Assembly: GCF_011762125.1 (NCBI RefSeq)
Contig: NZ_JAASQN010000004.1
Location: forward strand, 395,000 to 458,999
Reading direction: 5' to 3'
Source: Sphingopyxis panaciterrae
Lineage (GTDB): Bacteria; Pseudomonadota; Alphaproteobacteria; Sphingomonadales; Sphingomonadaceae
Length of the DNA: 64,000 bases
This document shows, in pieces, positions 38,598-47,731 of the stretch. The notes below the pieces were generated by a model. The model was not told the DNA's origin and ran no database searches. It saw nothing but the letters and a program-made list of their open reading frames with translations. The position numbers and the translations under genes are program-made. How positions within the stretch are numbered: position 1 is the stretch's first letter; the number at the start of each line of letters is the position of its first letter.

Positions 38598-39404
38598 GTG
38601 GCACGGAAGGCGATTTTCATCACCGGGGGCGGTTCGGGTATCGGCCGCGCGACGGCGCGCCATTTCGCCGCACAAGGCTGGTTCGTCGGCGTCGCCGACG
38701 TCAATTCGCAAGGGATCGACGAAACCGCGGCGCTGCTCCCCGAAGGCGCCTCGTCGCGCCACATCATGGACGTGCGCGACCGCGACCAGTGGAAAGCGGC
38801 GCTCGACAGCTTCGCGGCCGCGAGCGGCGGACGGCTCGATGTGCTGTTCAACAACGCCGGGATCGGATCGGGCGGCCAATATATCGATATGGATCCGCAA
38901 GAAGCCGACCGGCTGATCGCGATCAATTTCGGCGGCGTCGTCAACGGCATCTATGCGGCGCTGCCGCTGCTGCGCGCGACGCCGGGGTCGACGATCCTCA
39001 ACACCGGGTCGGCGTCGGGCTTTTACGGCGTCGCGGGCCTTGCGGTCTATTCGGCGACCAAATTCGCGGTGCGCGGCCTCACCGAAGCGCTCGAAATCGA
39101 ATTTTCGAAGCATGGCATCAAAGTGCGCTCGCTGATGCCCGGCTTCATCGACACCCCGCTGCTTGACCAGGTCAGCGCCGACAGCAACGAACCCGCGCGC
39201 AGCCGCCTGTCGGCAAGCGGCTTCGAAATCGTCCCCGTCGAACGCGTCGCCGAAGCGGCGTGGGAAGCGGTGCACGGCGCGAAGGTGCATGTGACCGTCG
39301 GCAAGATGGCAAAGCGGCTGGCACGCATCGCGCGCTGGTTCCCCGGCCTGATCGTGCGCCAGTCGAAGAAGATCGACGGGCTGGGCACCGCAGGGCACGG
39401 ATAG
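38598..39404 (+). CDS. Short-chain dehydrogenase/reductase
   Basis: 268 residues from GTG 38598, placed by a strong AAGGAGG site 6 nt upstream. NAD(P) loop TGGGSGIGRATARHF, Asp in DVNSQG favouring NAD, NNAGIGSGG, catalytic Ser in NTGSASGFYG and YSATKFAVRG. The C-terminal part (AKRLARIARWFPGLIVRQSK) resembles SDRs associated with lipid or steroid catabolism in sphingomonads. Regulation by the upstream palindrome shared with the crotonase operon suggests an acyl-CoA-linked role (inference). Confidence 0.92.
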   Translation: MARKAIFITGGGSGIGRATARHFAAQGWFVGVADVNSQGIDETAALLPEGASSRHIMDVRDRDQWKAALDSFAAASGGRLDVLFNNAGIGSGGQYIDMDPQEADRLIAINFGGVVNGIYAALPLLRATPGSTILNTGSASGFYGVAGLAVYSATKFAVRGLTEALEIEFSKHGIKVRSLMPGFIDTPLLDQVSADSNEPARSRLSASGFEIVPVERVAEAAWEAVHGAKVHVTVGKMAKRLARIARWFPGLIVRQSKKIDGLGTAGHG

Positions 39405-39444
39405 CGGCATTGGGGTGGGAAGCTGGCATAGGCACCACCCGCTT

Positions 39445-39540
39445 TCGTCATCCCGGGCTTGACCCGGGATCCCGCTTTTTTTCTGGAGCGGCGGCAGTTT
39501 CGGCATCAAGCGGGACCCCGGATCAAGTCCGGGGTGACGA
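39445..39540. repeat. Palindromic intergenic repeat, family A
   Basis: CGTCATCCCGGGCTTGACCC and GGATCAAGTCCGGGGTGACG inverted around an AAGCGGGA-containing spacer, between the convergent SDR and GIN-domain genes. Confidence 0.9.
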
Positions 39541-39596
39541 AGGACGGAACGACTACCAACGGCCGAGACCTGCCGACGACCGCCGCCGCCAGCCCC

Positions 39597-40307
39597 TTAT
39601 TTCTTCGTCCCGCAGGTCACCGTCCCGCTGCCGACGTTGCGCACGGTGCACACCGGCCGTCCCAGCACCACCGTCTTGCCGGCGCCGCGTGTCGTGATCG
39701 CGGCGGTCTTTACCGCGTTCAGCATATGGTCGCCCGCACCCTCACTGTCGCTGATCAGCTGGTCGACCGCCAGCTTGCCGGCATCGACCATCCCGGCGCC
39801 CGACAGCGCCATCTGCGCCTGCTTGGCGCTGCCGCCGAGCGTCATCGCACCATTGCCGACCATCGCGACCGCCAGGCGGTCGGCTACAATGTCGCCGACG
39901 CTGATCTGACCCGGGCCGCGCAGGCCGATCGTCACGCGCGCGCCTTTCAGCTTGTCGATCCGGAGCGATCCGGCGCCGCTCAGCATCGCTGCGCGCAGGT
40001 TCGCGGCGTTGACGCGGATCGTCGCCGAGCCCCGCGGTGCCACGCGCTTTTCGTCGCCGGCAAATGTCTTCTCGCTGATCACCAGCTTGCCGTCGCGCGC
40101 CTCGACGACAATCCGGTCGAGCGCGTCCTGCGATCCGGTTGCGACCGCGCTCACCGGCGCTCGCGTCACCACCTCGACCGCGACATCGGCGCTGACCTCG
40201 ATGGTCTCGAAACTGGTCAGCCCGTAACGCTTCTCCGCCGCCGCGGCGGGCGCGGTCACGACGAAGACGGCGGCCGACAGCGCGGCCCATCGCTGGATAT
40301 GGATCAT
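39597..40307 (-). CDS. GIN-domain (DUF2807) protein, secreted
   Basis: 236 residues. Signal peptide (WAALSAAVFVVTAPAAAAE), then repeated beta-strand units of the head-GIN/DUF2807 type: FETIEVSADVAVEVV, ATIRVNAANLRAAMLSGAGSLRIDKL, KQAQMALSGAGMVDAGKL, with the fold's regular Gly-Ala-Gly turns. Two Cys near the end (VCTVRNVGSGTVTCG) match those in the neighbour. It follows a homologous lipoprotein gene by 43 nt. Function unknown; envelope location inferred. Confidence 0.88.
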   Translation of the reverse strand: MIHIQRWAALSAAVFVVTAPAAAAEKRYGLTSFETIEVSADVAVEVVTRAPVSAVATGSQDALDRIVVEARDGKLVISEKTFAGDEKRVAPRGSATIRVNAANLRAAMLSGAGSLRIDKLKGARVTIGLRGPGQISVGDIVADRLAVAMVGNGAMTLGGSAKQAQMALSGAGMVDAGKLAVDQLISDSEGAGDHMLNAVKTAAITTRGAGKTVVLGRPVCTVRNVGSGTVTCGTKK

Positions 40308-40350
40308 GGTGCCGCCTTAGCCCGTTCGCGCAGGCGGCACCAGCGCCGCA

Positions 40351-41118
40351 TCATTTGCAGGTCGCGGTACCCGATCCGACCTGCCGCGTCTTGCAGGTCG
40401 CGCCGCCGGTCAGCTTGACGTCGCCCGACCCCAGGATGCTGATGTCGGCCTGACCGGTCGCCTGCGCCTCGACGCTGCCCGATCCCGCAACCGAGATATC
40501 CAGCGTCTCCGCCACAAGCCCGTCGGCATCGACGTCGCCCGACCCGGCGATGCTGACGTCGCCCGACCCGATCTTGCCGCCGCCGACCTCGATATCGCCC
40601 GAACCCGACAGGGTGATCTTGGCGCTCTTGCCGTTCAGCTTGCCCAGCTTCAGGTCGCCCGATCCGGTCAGCACCGCCTTTACCGCGTCGCCGTCGACCG
40701 TATCGGCCTCGATCGATCCCGAACCGGTGAGCTGCACCGTGTCGAGTTTCGGCAGGGTGATCGCGATATCGACATCATCCTCGTCGCTGTTCGAAAAGCT
40801 GAAGCCCGTCCGCTTGCGTCCGACGACCAGTGTCGAGCCGTCGAGCTTGATTTCGAGCCGGTCGAGCGCCTCCTGCCGTCCCCGCGCGCTGATCGAAAAC
40901 GCGTCGCCGCGCCGGACCGTCACGTCGTCGGGCCCGGCGACGTCGATGCCGGTAAAGCCCGTCAGCGCAAAATCGCGCGTCGTGATCGGGCCGACGCTGG
41001 CGGGCGGCCCGCCTTTGCTGCCGTCCTGCCGGTCGCCGCCATTGCCGTCGGCACCACTGCAACCCGTGGCCGTCATCGTCAGTGCCAGCGGCAGGATCGC
41101 CATCGTCCAGTTACGCAT
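40351..41118 (-). CDS. GIN-domain (DUF2807) lipoprotein
   Basis: 255 residues from ATG 41118, which has GGAGAT upstream. Leader MAILPLALTMTATGC with a lipobox, then an Asp/Gly-rich linker and the DUF2807 beta-helix with many repeats of the form LTGSGSIEADTVDGDAV, LTGSGDLKLGKLNGKSA, IAGSGDVDADGLVAETL. The tail TCKTRQVGSGTATCK mirrors that of the following gene, so the pair arose by duplication. The promoter region toward the divergent gene holds TGTGTATTGTACATATAACA, possibly an operator. Confidence 0.9.
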   Translation of the reverse strand: MRNWTMAILPLALTMTATGCSGADGNGGDRQDGSKGGPPASVGPITTRDFALTGFTGIDVAGPDDVTVRRGDAFSISARGRQEALDRLEIKLDGSTLVVGRKRTGFSFSNSDEDDVDIAITLPKLDTVQLTGSGSIEADTVDGDAVKAVLTGSGDLKLGKLNGKSAKITLSGSGDIEVGGGKIGSGDVSIAGSGDVDADGLVAETLDISVAGSGSVEAQATGQADISILGSGDVKLTGGATCKTRQVGSGTATCK

Positions 41119-41243
41119 CGCAAATCTCCTCTGTGTATTGTACATATAACACACGGTCGCGGCGGCTGTCCAGCATGGCTGCCTTCTTGTCGCCACCTTC
41201 GCGGTCCAGAGGCAAGCCTCTCCCCGAAACCGAAAGCCAGACC

Positions 41244-41720
41244 ATGAGCGTTGCGTTCCGCCGCGAAAGCGACGACGAGCATAAGGAACCCGAGTTTGAG
41301 CTGCCGATCCCCGTCGGCCCCAATCTCGTGACCCCGCGCGGGCTCCGCCTGCTCGGCGAAGCGGTCGCGCGTCTTGAGGGTGAGATCGCGATTACCGACG
41401 CCGAAGAGGAACGCAAGAAACTCCAGCGCCGCCTGCGCTATTTCCACACCCGCCAGGCCACCGCCGAGGTGCAGCCCGTGCCCGCCGCCGATGTCGTCGC
41501 GATCGGCAGCCGCGTGACCTTCGCGCTGAACGGCGCCGAACGCACGCTGACCATCGTCGGCCACGACGAGGCCGATCCGGCGCGCGGCCACATCGCCTTC
41601 TCCGCGCCGCTCGCCCGCGCGATGATGGGTGCCGAGCCGGGCGAGATGCTCGAATATCAGGGCCGCGAAGAGGCGATCGCCATCGTCGCGGCGCACGCCG
41701 ATCAAGAGGTGCAGGCATGA
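41244..41720 (+). CDS. GreA/GreB-type transcription elongation factor
   Basis: 158 residues. An N-terminal coiled coil (TPRGLRLLGEAVARLEGEI, DAEEERKKLQRRLRYFHTR) precedes the FKBP-like C-terminal domain (VAIGSRVTFALNGAERTLTIVGHDEADPARG). It rescues backtracked RNA polymerase or blocks the secondary channel. The start at 41244 (MSVAFRRESDDEHKEPEFELP) matches GreB-like proteins of this group; the longer frame upstream is unrelated. Its TGA overlaps the ATG of the next small gene. Confidence 0.9.
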   Translation: MSVAFRRESDDEHKEPEFELPIPVGPNLVTPRGLRLLGEAVARLEGEIAITDAEEERKKLQRRLRYFHTRQATAEVQPVPAADVVAIGSRVTFALNGAERTLTIVGHDEADPARGHIAFSAPLARAMMGAEPGEMLEYQGREEAIAIVAAHADQEVQA

Positions 41721-41896
41721 AGGACAAGTTCGAACGCCACAAACAGCCGTGGACTCCCGCCGAGATCGACAAGCTGCACACGCTCGCCAAGAAGGGCATG
41801 CCGCTGAAGTCGATCGCCAAGGCGCTGACCCGCAGCGAGGAATCGGTGAAGATCCGCGCCAAGGCCGACAGCCTGTCGATCGCGAAGCTGCACTGA
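41717..41896 (+). CDS. Small SANT/Myb-like helix-turn-helix protein, 59 aa
   Basis: Begins at the ATG of an ATGA overlap with the Gre-like gene. The sequence (PWTPAEIDKLHTLAKKGMPL, KSIAKALTRSEESVKIRAKA) is a Myb/SANT-like or Trp-type helix-turn-helix found in small alphaproteobacterial proteins. Nothing else is present. Tight coupling to the elongation factor suggests shared timing of expression; a direct partner role is speculation. Confidence 0.78.
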   Translation: MKDKFERHKQPWTPAEIDKLHTLAKKGMPLKSIAKALTRSEESVKIRAKADSLSIAKLH

Positions 41897-41957
41897 CGAC
41901 CATGTCCCAAGCTTTCATCCGCCATCCCGGCGAAGGCCGAATCGCGCGCCAGGCCGG

Positions 41958-43136
41958 ATGACCATCGCCGAATATGATGCCATCGTGCTGGGTGCCGGCG
42001 CGGCCGGGCTGATGTGCGCCGCGGTCGCGGGGCAAAGGGGCAAGCGCGTCCTGCTGCTCGACCATGCCGACCGGGTCGGCAAGAAAATCCTGATCTCGGG
42101 CGGCGGGCGCTGCAACTTCACCAATGTGAATACGGCGCCCGACCGCTTCATCTCGGCGAACCCGCATTTCGCGAAGTCGGCGCTCGCGCGCTATACGCCC
42201 ACCGATTTCGTCGCGCTCGTCGAACGTTACGGCATAGCCTATCATGAAAAAGCGCTCGGCCAGCTGTTCTGCGACGGCTCGGCGAAACAGATCGTCGCGA
42301 TGCTGCTCGAAGAAGCCGCCAAAGCCGGCGTCGATGTGCGCACCGGCCAGCCGGTGAGCGACGTCACCCACGCCGACGGCAAGTTCACTATCCGCTTCGG
42401 CGACCAATATTTCACCGCCGCCAGTCTCGTCATCGCCACCGGCGGCCCGTCGATCCCGCAGATGGGGGCGACCGGTTTCGCCTACGACCTCGCGCGCCAG
42501 TTCGGATTGAAGGTCGTCGAGCCGCGGCCCGCGCTCGTCCCGCTGACCCTCGGCGGCGGCGATGTGCTGTTCCGTGAGCTCTCGGGCATCGCCGCGCCGG
42601 TCGAGGCGCGCGCCGGCAAGGCAGCGTTTCGCGAGGCCGCGCTGTTTACGCACAAGGGCCTCTCGGGCCCGGCGATCCTCCAGATCAGCAGCTATTGGCG
42701 CCACGGCGAACCGGTGACGATCGATCTGTTGCCCGATGCCCAGCAAGGCTGGCTGATCGATGCCAAGCGTACCCGCCCGCGCAGTTCGGTACGTGCAGCC
42801 TTGGGCGCCGCGCTCCCCGACCGCCTTGCCGAAACGCTTGCCGAACGCCTTGCGCTCCCCGGCGAACTCGGAGCCCTGACCGACACGAAGCTTCGCGATG
42901 CCGAGGCGCGGCTGTCGCGCTGGATATTCCGTCCGAACGGCACCGAGGGCTTCGCCAAGGCCGAGGTCACCGTCGGCGGAATTTCGACCGCAAATCTGTC
43001 GTCGCAAACAATGATGGCCAAAAGCGTGCCGGGACTGTATGCGGTCGGCGAAGCCGTGGATGTCACCGGGTGGCTGGGCGGCTATAATTTTCAATGGGCT
43101 TGGGCCAGCGGACACGCGGCGGGCCAAGCCCTTTAG
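41958..43136 (+). CDS. BaiN/YhiN-like NAD(P)/FAD-dependent oxidoreductase
   Basis: 392 residues. FAD Rossmann motif AIVLGAGAAGLMCAAVAG, the family signature KILISGGGRCNFTNV, ATGGPSIPQMGATGFAYDLA, THKGLSGPAILQISSYW, and the closing FAD loop GLYAVGEAVDVTGWLGGYNFQWAWASG. These HI0933-type flavoproteins have an uncertain substrate. It follows the small helix-turn-helix gene by 61 nt and may share its transcript. No membrane segment. Confidence 0.93.
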   Translation: MTIAEYDAIVLGAGAAGLMCAAVAGQRGKRVLLLDHADRVGKKILISGGGRCNFTNVNTAPDRFISANPHFAKSALARYTPTDFVALVERYGIAYHEKALGQLFCDGSAKQIVAMLLEEAAKAGVDVRTGQPVSDVTHADGKFTIRFGDQYFTAASLVIATGGPSIPQMGATGFAYDLARQFGLKVVEPRPALVPLTLGGGDVLFRELSGIAAPVEARAGKAAFREAALFTHKGLSGPAILQISSYWRHGEPVTIDLLPDAQQGWLIDAKRTRPRSSVRAALGAALPDRLAETLAERLALPGELGALTDTKLRDAEARLSRWIFRPNGTEGFAKAEVTVGGISTANLSSQTMMAKSVPGLYAVGEAVDVTGWLGGYNFQWAWASGHAAGQAL

Positions 43137-43157
43137 GAAAAAAACCGCAAAAACCAT

Positions 43158-43240
43158 CGTCATGCCGGACTTGATCCGGCATCCACGCGCCATTGCTGAA
43201 CCTTGGGCGATGGACCCCGGATCAAGTCCGGGGTGACGAA
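43158..43240. repeat. Palindromic intergenic repeat, family A
   Basis: CGTCATGCCGGACTTGATCC and GGATCAAGTCCGGGGTGACG inverted immediately before the helicase gene, so part of the helicase promoter or leader. Confidence 0.9.
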
Positions 43241-43257
43241 CAGAGAATCGGCCGAGA

Positions 43258-45126
43258 ATGGCCGCACAGGATAAGAAGAACAAAATGAATTTCGAGAATC
43301 TTTCCCCCGTCCTTTCGGACGCCCTGACCGCGCGCGGCTATGAAGCACTCACCCCTGTCCAGACGCAGGTCAGCGAGGATCAGGCCAAGGGCCGCGACCT
43401 GCTCGTTTCGGCGCAGACCGGCTCGGGCAAGACCGTCGCCTTCGGCCTTGCGATGGGCGACGAACTGATCGAGGACGGCCGCCTGCCCTTCGCGACCTCG
43501 CCGCTCGCGCTGATCGTCGCCCCGACGCGCGAACTTGCTTTGCAGGTCAGCCGCGAACTCGGCTGGCTCTACGCCAAGGCCGGTGCGCGCATCGCGACCT
43601 GCGTCGGCGGCATGGACGCCAGCAAGGAACGCCGCGCGCTGAACCAGGGCGTGCAGATCGTCGTCGGCACCCCGGGCCGCCTGCGCGACCATCTCGAACG
43701 CGGCGCGCTCGACCTCTCGGCGCTCCGCGTCGCGGTACTCGACGAGGCCGACGAAATGCTCGACATGGGCTTTCGCGACGACCTGGAGGAAATTCTCGAC
43801 GGCACCCCCGCGACGCGCCGCACCTTGCTGTTTTCGGCGACGCTTCCGAAACCGATCGTCCAGCTCGCCAAACGCTATCAACAGGATGCGCTGCGCATCT
43901 CGACCGTCGGCGAAGACCGCGGCCATGGCGACATCGCCTATCAGGCGGTGACCGTCGCGCCCGCCGACATCGAGGGTGCGGTCGTCAACCTGCTCCGCCT
44001 CCACGACGCCGAAACCGCGATGCTGTTCTGCGCCACGCGCGACAATGTCCGCCGCCTCCACGCCAGCCTCGTCGAACGCGGTTTCGCCGCGGTCGCGCTG
44101 TCGGGCGAGCATAGCCAGAACGAACGCAACGCGGCGCTGCAAGCGCTGCGCGACCGCCGCGCCAAGGTCTGCGTCGCGACCGACGTCGCCGCGCGCGGCA
44201 TCGATCTGCCCACGCTCAGCCTCGTCATCCACGTCGAAATCCCGCGCGACGCCGAGGCGCTCCAGCACCGCTCGGGCCGTACCGGCCGCGCGGGGAAAAA
44301 GGGCACTGCGGTCATCATCGTCCCCTATCCGCGCCGCCGCCGCGTCGACGGCATGCTGCGCGGGGCACGCATCAACGCCGAATGGATGGAAGCTCCCACC
44401 GCCGCCGATGTGCGGGCGCGCGACCAGGAACGGCTGATGGAAAAACTGCTCACCCCCGTCGAGCATGAGCCCGAGGATCTCGAACTCGCGCAGCGCCTGA
44501 TGGCCGAGCGCACGCCTGAGGATATTGCCGCATCGCTCGTCCAGGCGCACCGCGCCTTGATGCCGCCGCCCGAGGATCTGATCGACAACAGCGCCCGCGG
44601 CCGCGACCGCCCCGAACGTGGGGAGCGCGGCGAACGCGAACGTCCCGAACGCGGCAGCGCCGACCACCGCGAAGGCTTCGAGGACAGCGTCTGGTTCCGC
44701 CTCAATATCGGCCGCCACCAGAATGCCGATCCGCGCTGGATCCTGCCTTTGCTCTGCCGTCGCGGCCATGTGAGCAAGAACGAGATCGGCGCGATCCGCA
44801 TCGGTCCCAAGGAAACGATGTTCAACATCCCGCGCGCGATCGCCGATCGCTTTGCCGAAGCCGTGGTGCGCAGCGCCAACGAGGATGGCGAAGACGATAG
44901 CGGCGTGTCGATCACCCCCGCACCCGACGGCCCGACCTATCCGCCGCGCCGCGACAAGGGCGGGCATGGCGGCCCGGGCGACCGGGGGCCGCGCAGCACG
45001 CTCGGCCGCGCGCCGGGCGGCGACCGCGCTGGTCCGCGCGGACCGCGTGGTCCCGGCGGCCCCGGCGGCAACGAACGCTACAAGCCGAAGCCCTTCGGCC
45101 AGCGCAGCCCGCGCCGCCCCAAATGA
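43258..45126 (+). CDS. DEAD-box RNA helicase with DbpA-type RNA-binding domain
   Basis: 622 residues from ATG 43258; an ATG at 43285 (MNFENLSPVL) is also possible. Q motif and GYEALTPVQTQ, Walker A SAQTGSGKTVAF, PTRELALQ, DEAD box VLDEADEMLD, SAT (LLFSATLP), and HRSGRTGRAGKKG are complete. A DbpA-like RNA-binding domain follows (SVWFRLNIGRHQNADPRWILP), then a Gly/Arg/Pro-rich disordered tail (GGPGDRGPRSTLGRAPGG). It probably remodels rRNA or mRNA during cold or ribosome assembly. A terminator follows the stop. Confidence 0.95.
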   Translation: MAAQDKKNKMNFENLSPVLSDALTARGYEALTPVQTQVSEDQAKGRDLLVSAQTGSGKTVAFGLAMGDELIEDGRLPFATSPLALIVAPTRELALQVSRELGWLYAKAGARIATCVGGMDASKERRALNQGVQIVVGTPGRLRDHLERGALDLSALRVAVLDEADEMLDMGFRDDLEEILDGTPATRRTLLFSATLPKPIVQLAKRYQQDALRISTVGEDRGHGDIAYQAVTVAPADIEGAVVNLLRLHDAETAMLFCATRDNVRRLHASLVERGFAAVALSGEHSQNERNAALQALRDRRAKVCVATDVAARGIDLPTLSLVIHVEIPRDAEALQHRSGRTGRAGKKGTAVIIVPYPRRRRVDGMLRGARINAEWMEAPTAADVRARDQERLMEKLLTPVEHEPEDLELAQRLMAERTPEDIAASLVQAHRALMPPPEDLIDNSARGRDRPERGERGERERPERGSADHREGFEDSVWFRLNIGRHQNADPRWILPLLCRRGHVSKNEIGAIRIGPKETMFNIPRAIADRFAEAVVRSANEDGEDDSGVSITPAPDGPTYPPRRDKGGHGGPGDRGPRSTLGRAPGGDRAGPRGPRGPGGPGGNERYKPKPFGQRSPRRPK

Positions 45127-45132
45127 TATGAT

Positions 45133-45158
45133 CCCCTCCCCTTTCGGGGAGGGGCTTT
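45133..45158 (+). terminator. Intrinsic terminator after helicase gene
   Basis: CCCCTCCCC / GGGGAGGGG stem of 9 bp with a TTTC loop, followed by CTTTC, 7 nt after the helicase stop. Confidence 0.8.
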
Positions 45159-45223
45159 CACCGCACTGCCCTTGCGCTCTTCTGTCCGGCCCACCAGATG
45201 GACCGGACAGCAGGAGCGCGAGC

Positions 45224-46210
45224 ATGAAAGCGATCGAAGCCTTTATCGAGAGCCAGGGCGGACCCGAAGTCATCGACTGGCGCGAGGTGACGCTTGGCGA
45301 ACCCGGCCCCGGCCAGGTCCTGCTTCGCCAGACCGCCGTCGGGCTCAACTATCTCGACACCTATCATCGCGACGGCACCTATCCGATCGAGTTGCCCAGC
45401 GGACTCGGGGTCGAGGCGGCGGGCGAGGTCGTCGCGGTCGGCGCCGATGTCCACGGCCTCCGGCCCGGCGACCGCGTCGCGACCTTCGGGCCGCAGCGCA
45501 ACGCCTATGCCAGCGCACGCCTTCTTCCCGCCGCCTCGCTGTTCAAGCTCCCTGCCGGCATCGACGATGAAACCGCCGCCGCGGCGCTGCTCAAAGCCTG
45601 CACCGTCGAGGCGCTCGTCGAGCGCTGCGCCAAGGTCGAAGCGGGTTGGCCCGTGCTCGTCCACGCCGCGGCAGGCGGCGTCGGCCTGATCCTCGTCCAG
45701 TGGCTCAAAGCCATCGGCGCGACCGTCATCGGCACCGTCAGCACCGAGGCGAAGGAACATGCCGCGCGCGAAGCCGGCGCCGATCATGTCATCCGTTACA
45801 AGGATGACGACGTCGCGGCACATGTCCGCGAGATCACCGACGGTCAGGGCGTGCCCGTCACCTTCGACGGCATCGGCATGGCGACGTGGAACGCCTCGCT
45901 GAAGGCCACCGCCCGGCGCGGACTGATCGTCAGCTACGGCAATGCCGGCGGACCGGTGACCGGCATAAACCTCGGCATCCTTGCCCAGCACGGGTCGCAG
46001 TTCGTTACGCGGCCGACCTTGTTCGACTATTACGCCCACCCCGGCGAACGCGCCGCCGGCGCCGCGCGCGTGTTCGAGATGATCGAGAGCGGCGCGGTGA
46101 AGGTCACCGTGGGCCAGCGCTATTCGCTCGAAGACGCGGCGCGCGCCCACGCCGACCTGCAGGCGGGACGCACGACGGGATCCAGCCTGTTGATTCCCGA
46201 GCACCCTTAA
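45224..46210 (+). CDS. Quinone oxidoreductase (zeta-crystallin type, MDR family)
   Basis: 328 residues. MKAIEAFIESQGGPEVIDW start with an AGGAG site; catalytic domain GLNYLDTYHRDGTYPIELPSGLGVEAAGEVV; NADPH loop VHAAAGGVGLILVQWLKAIGA. No zinc ligands, as expected for this group. It reduces quinones or acrylyl-type substrates with NADPH. It stands alone between a terminator and a composite repeat. Confidence 0.94.
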   Translation: MKAIEAFIESQGGPEVIDWREVTLGEPGPGQVLLRQTAVGLNYLDTYHRDGTYPIELPSGLGVEAAGEVVAVGADVHGLRPGDRVATFGPQRNAYASARLLPAASLFKLPAGIDDETAAAALLKACTVEALVERCAKVEAGWPVLVHAAAGGVGLILVQWLKAIGATVIGTVSTEAKEHAAREAGADHVIRYKDDDVAAHVREITDGQGVPVTFDGIGMATWNASLKATARRGLIVSYGNAGGPVTGINLGILAQHGSQFVTRPTLFDYYAHPGERAAGAARVFEMIESGAVKVTVGQRYSLEDAARAHADLQAGRTTGSSLLIPEHP

Positions 46211-46349
46211 CCGTCGCCCCCGCGCAGGAGTGAAAGGTCGGATTGTCCCCCGGACAATCCTTGGACATGCGGGGCATGTCCAACCCTTCACTGGCCGCTG
46301 GCAGCATTGTGCAAGGCCGATAGCGGCCCCCGCCTTCGCGGGGGCGACG
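46211..46349. repeat. Composite 140-bp repeat, copy 2
   Basis: Same ordered parts as 18360-18500: GTCGCCCCCGCGCAGGAGTG, hairpin ATTGTCCCCCGGACAAT, hairpin GGACATGCGGGGCATGTCC, AACCCTTCACTGGCCGC, and closing arm GCGGCCCCCGCCTTCGCGGG. Sits between the convergent oxidoreductase and S-formylglutathione hydrolase genes. Confidence 0.86.
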
Positions 46350-46355
46350 AAATGT

Positions 46356-47219
46356 CTACGCCTTCAACCGCGCCGCATGCCAGGCGACATGCTCGGCGAG
46401 GAAGGTCGAGATGAAATAATAGCTATGGTCATACCCCGGCTGCATCCGGATCTCGGCCTTCTGTCCCGCGCGCTCGCACGCATCGACCAGCAGCTCGGTC
46501 TTCAATTGCTCGGCGAGGAAATTGTCGGCATCGCCCTGATCGACGAGCAGGTCGGGCACGCGCAGCCCCTGATCGAGCAATGCGCATGCATCATAGGCGT
46601 GCCACGCCTCGCGGTTGCCGCCGAGATAACCCGTCAGCGCCTTCTCGCCCCACGGGCATTGCGACGGCGCGACAATCGGCGAAAAGGCCGAGACCGAACG
46701 GAAGCGATCCTGATTGCGCAGCCCGATGGTCAACGCGCCATGCCCGCCCATCGAGTGCCCGGTGATCGCCTGCCGCGTCAGGTCGGCGCTCGCGAAATTG
46801 CGCAGCACCAGCGACGGCAGCTCGTCCTCGATGTACGAGCGCATCCGGTAATTCTTTGCCCATGGCTCGGCGGTCGCATCGACATAGAAGCCTGCGCCCA
46901 GCCCGAAATCATAGGCCGCATCGGGATCGTCGGGAACAGCATCTCCGTTTGAGGCTGGGCCGCGCGGGCTCGTATCGGGCGCGATGAAGATCACGCCATA
47001 TTCGGCGCACGCCGCGCGATATTCGCCCTTCTCCATCACATTGGCATGGGTGCAGGTCAGCCCCGACAGATACCAGAGCACCGGCAGCTTCGTCCCTTCG
47101 GGATGATCGGGAACGAAAACCGCAAAGGTCATGTCGGTGCCGGTCGTCGTGCTCTGATGCTTGTACACGCCCTGCGTGCCGCCATGGCTGCGGTTGGTGG
47201 AGAGAGTTTCGAGGGTCAT
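46356..47219 (-). CDS. fghA: S-formylglutathione hydrolase
   Basis: 287 residues. HGGTQGVYKHQSTTTGTDM start region, PVLWYLSGLTCTHANVMEKG, nucleophile in AITGHSMGGHGALTIGL, and Asp/His in VDQGDADNFL and GYDHSYYFI. It hydrolyses S-formylglutathione to formate and glutathione, the second step of glutathione-dependent formaldehyde removal; the first enzyme is encoded at 49296-50408. Its ATG overlaps the stop of the YbaK-like gene. Confidence 0.96.
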   Translation of the reverse strand: MTLETLSTNRSHGGTQGVYKHQSTTTGTDMTFAVFVPDHPEGTKLPVLWYLSGLTCTHANVMEKGEYRAACAEYGVIFIAPDTSPRGPASNGDAVPDDPDAAYDFGLGAGFYVDATAEPWAKNYRMRSYIEDELPSLVLRNFASADLTRQAITGHSMGGHGALTIGLRNQDRFRSVSAFSPIVAPSQCPWGEKALTGYLGGNREAWHAYDACALLDQGLRVPDLLVDQGDADNFLAEQLKTELLVDACERAGQKAEIRMQPGYDHSYYFISTFLAEHVAWHAARLKA

Positions 47220-47722
47220 TGGCTTTCCTGCATGGGGATGGACGCGACGAGCGGGCTATGCCCCCAGTGACGCAGCAGGTCCAGTATCGCCGCACCCGAC
47301 AGGCCGAGTGTCGCGGTGTTGCGCAGCGGATGGACATTGACCTGCTCGGCCGGCGCGAGCGGCGCATCGAGGACGATGGTGATGCTTCCCGGCGACGCAT
47401 TGATCGCGGCCATCGGCGTCACCGATCCGGGGACGATGCCGAGCAGCCGTTCCATATCCTCGGCCTTGCCGAAGCTGACGCGCTTGCTGCCGATCGCGGC
47501 GGGCAGCGCCTTCAGGTCGACGCGCGCGTCCGATCCCACGGTGACGAGCCAAAAGGCGCCGCCCGCATCCTTCAGGAACAGGTTCTTAGTATGCGCCCCG
47601 GCCATGACGCCATATAATTCTTCGCTGTCCGCGACGGTGAACAGCGGCTTATGTTCCTGCTCGACGAAGGGGATCGCAAGGGTTTCAAGGTCGGATCGCA
47701 ATCCCGCTTCGCCGCGCATCAT
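47216..47722 (-). CDS. YbaK/ProX-type aminoacyl-tRNA deacylase
   Basis: 168 residues of the prolyl-tRNA editing domain: VEQEHKPLFTVADSEEL, GAHTKNLFLKDAGGAFWLV with the conserved Lys, LPAAIGSKRVSFG, GIVPGSVTPMAAIN. It clears mischarged Ala- or Cys-tRNA(Pro) in trans. It lies between the VOC gene (9-nt gap) and fghA (4-nt overlap); the link to formaldehyde metabolism is probably only co-transcription. Confidence 0.92.
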   Translation of the reverse strand: MMRGEAGLRSDLETLAIPFVEQEHKPLFTVADSEELYGVMAGAHTKNLFLKDAGGAFWLVTVGSDARVDLKALPAAIGSKRVSFGKAEDMERLLGIVPGSVTPMAAINASPGSITIVLDAPLAPAEQVNVHPLRNTATLGLSGAAILDLLRHWGHSPLVASIPMQESQ

Positions 47723-47731
47723 TCCATTACC

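Noticed and set aside
41132..41153. TGTGT/ACACA inverted repeat as a PadR operator
   Set aside because: Only 5-bp arms with an off-centre TGTACA; too weak to list as a site without a regulator nearby.
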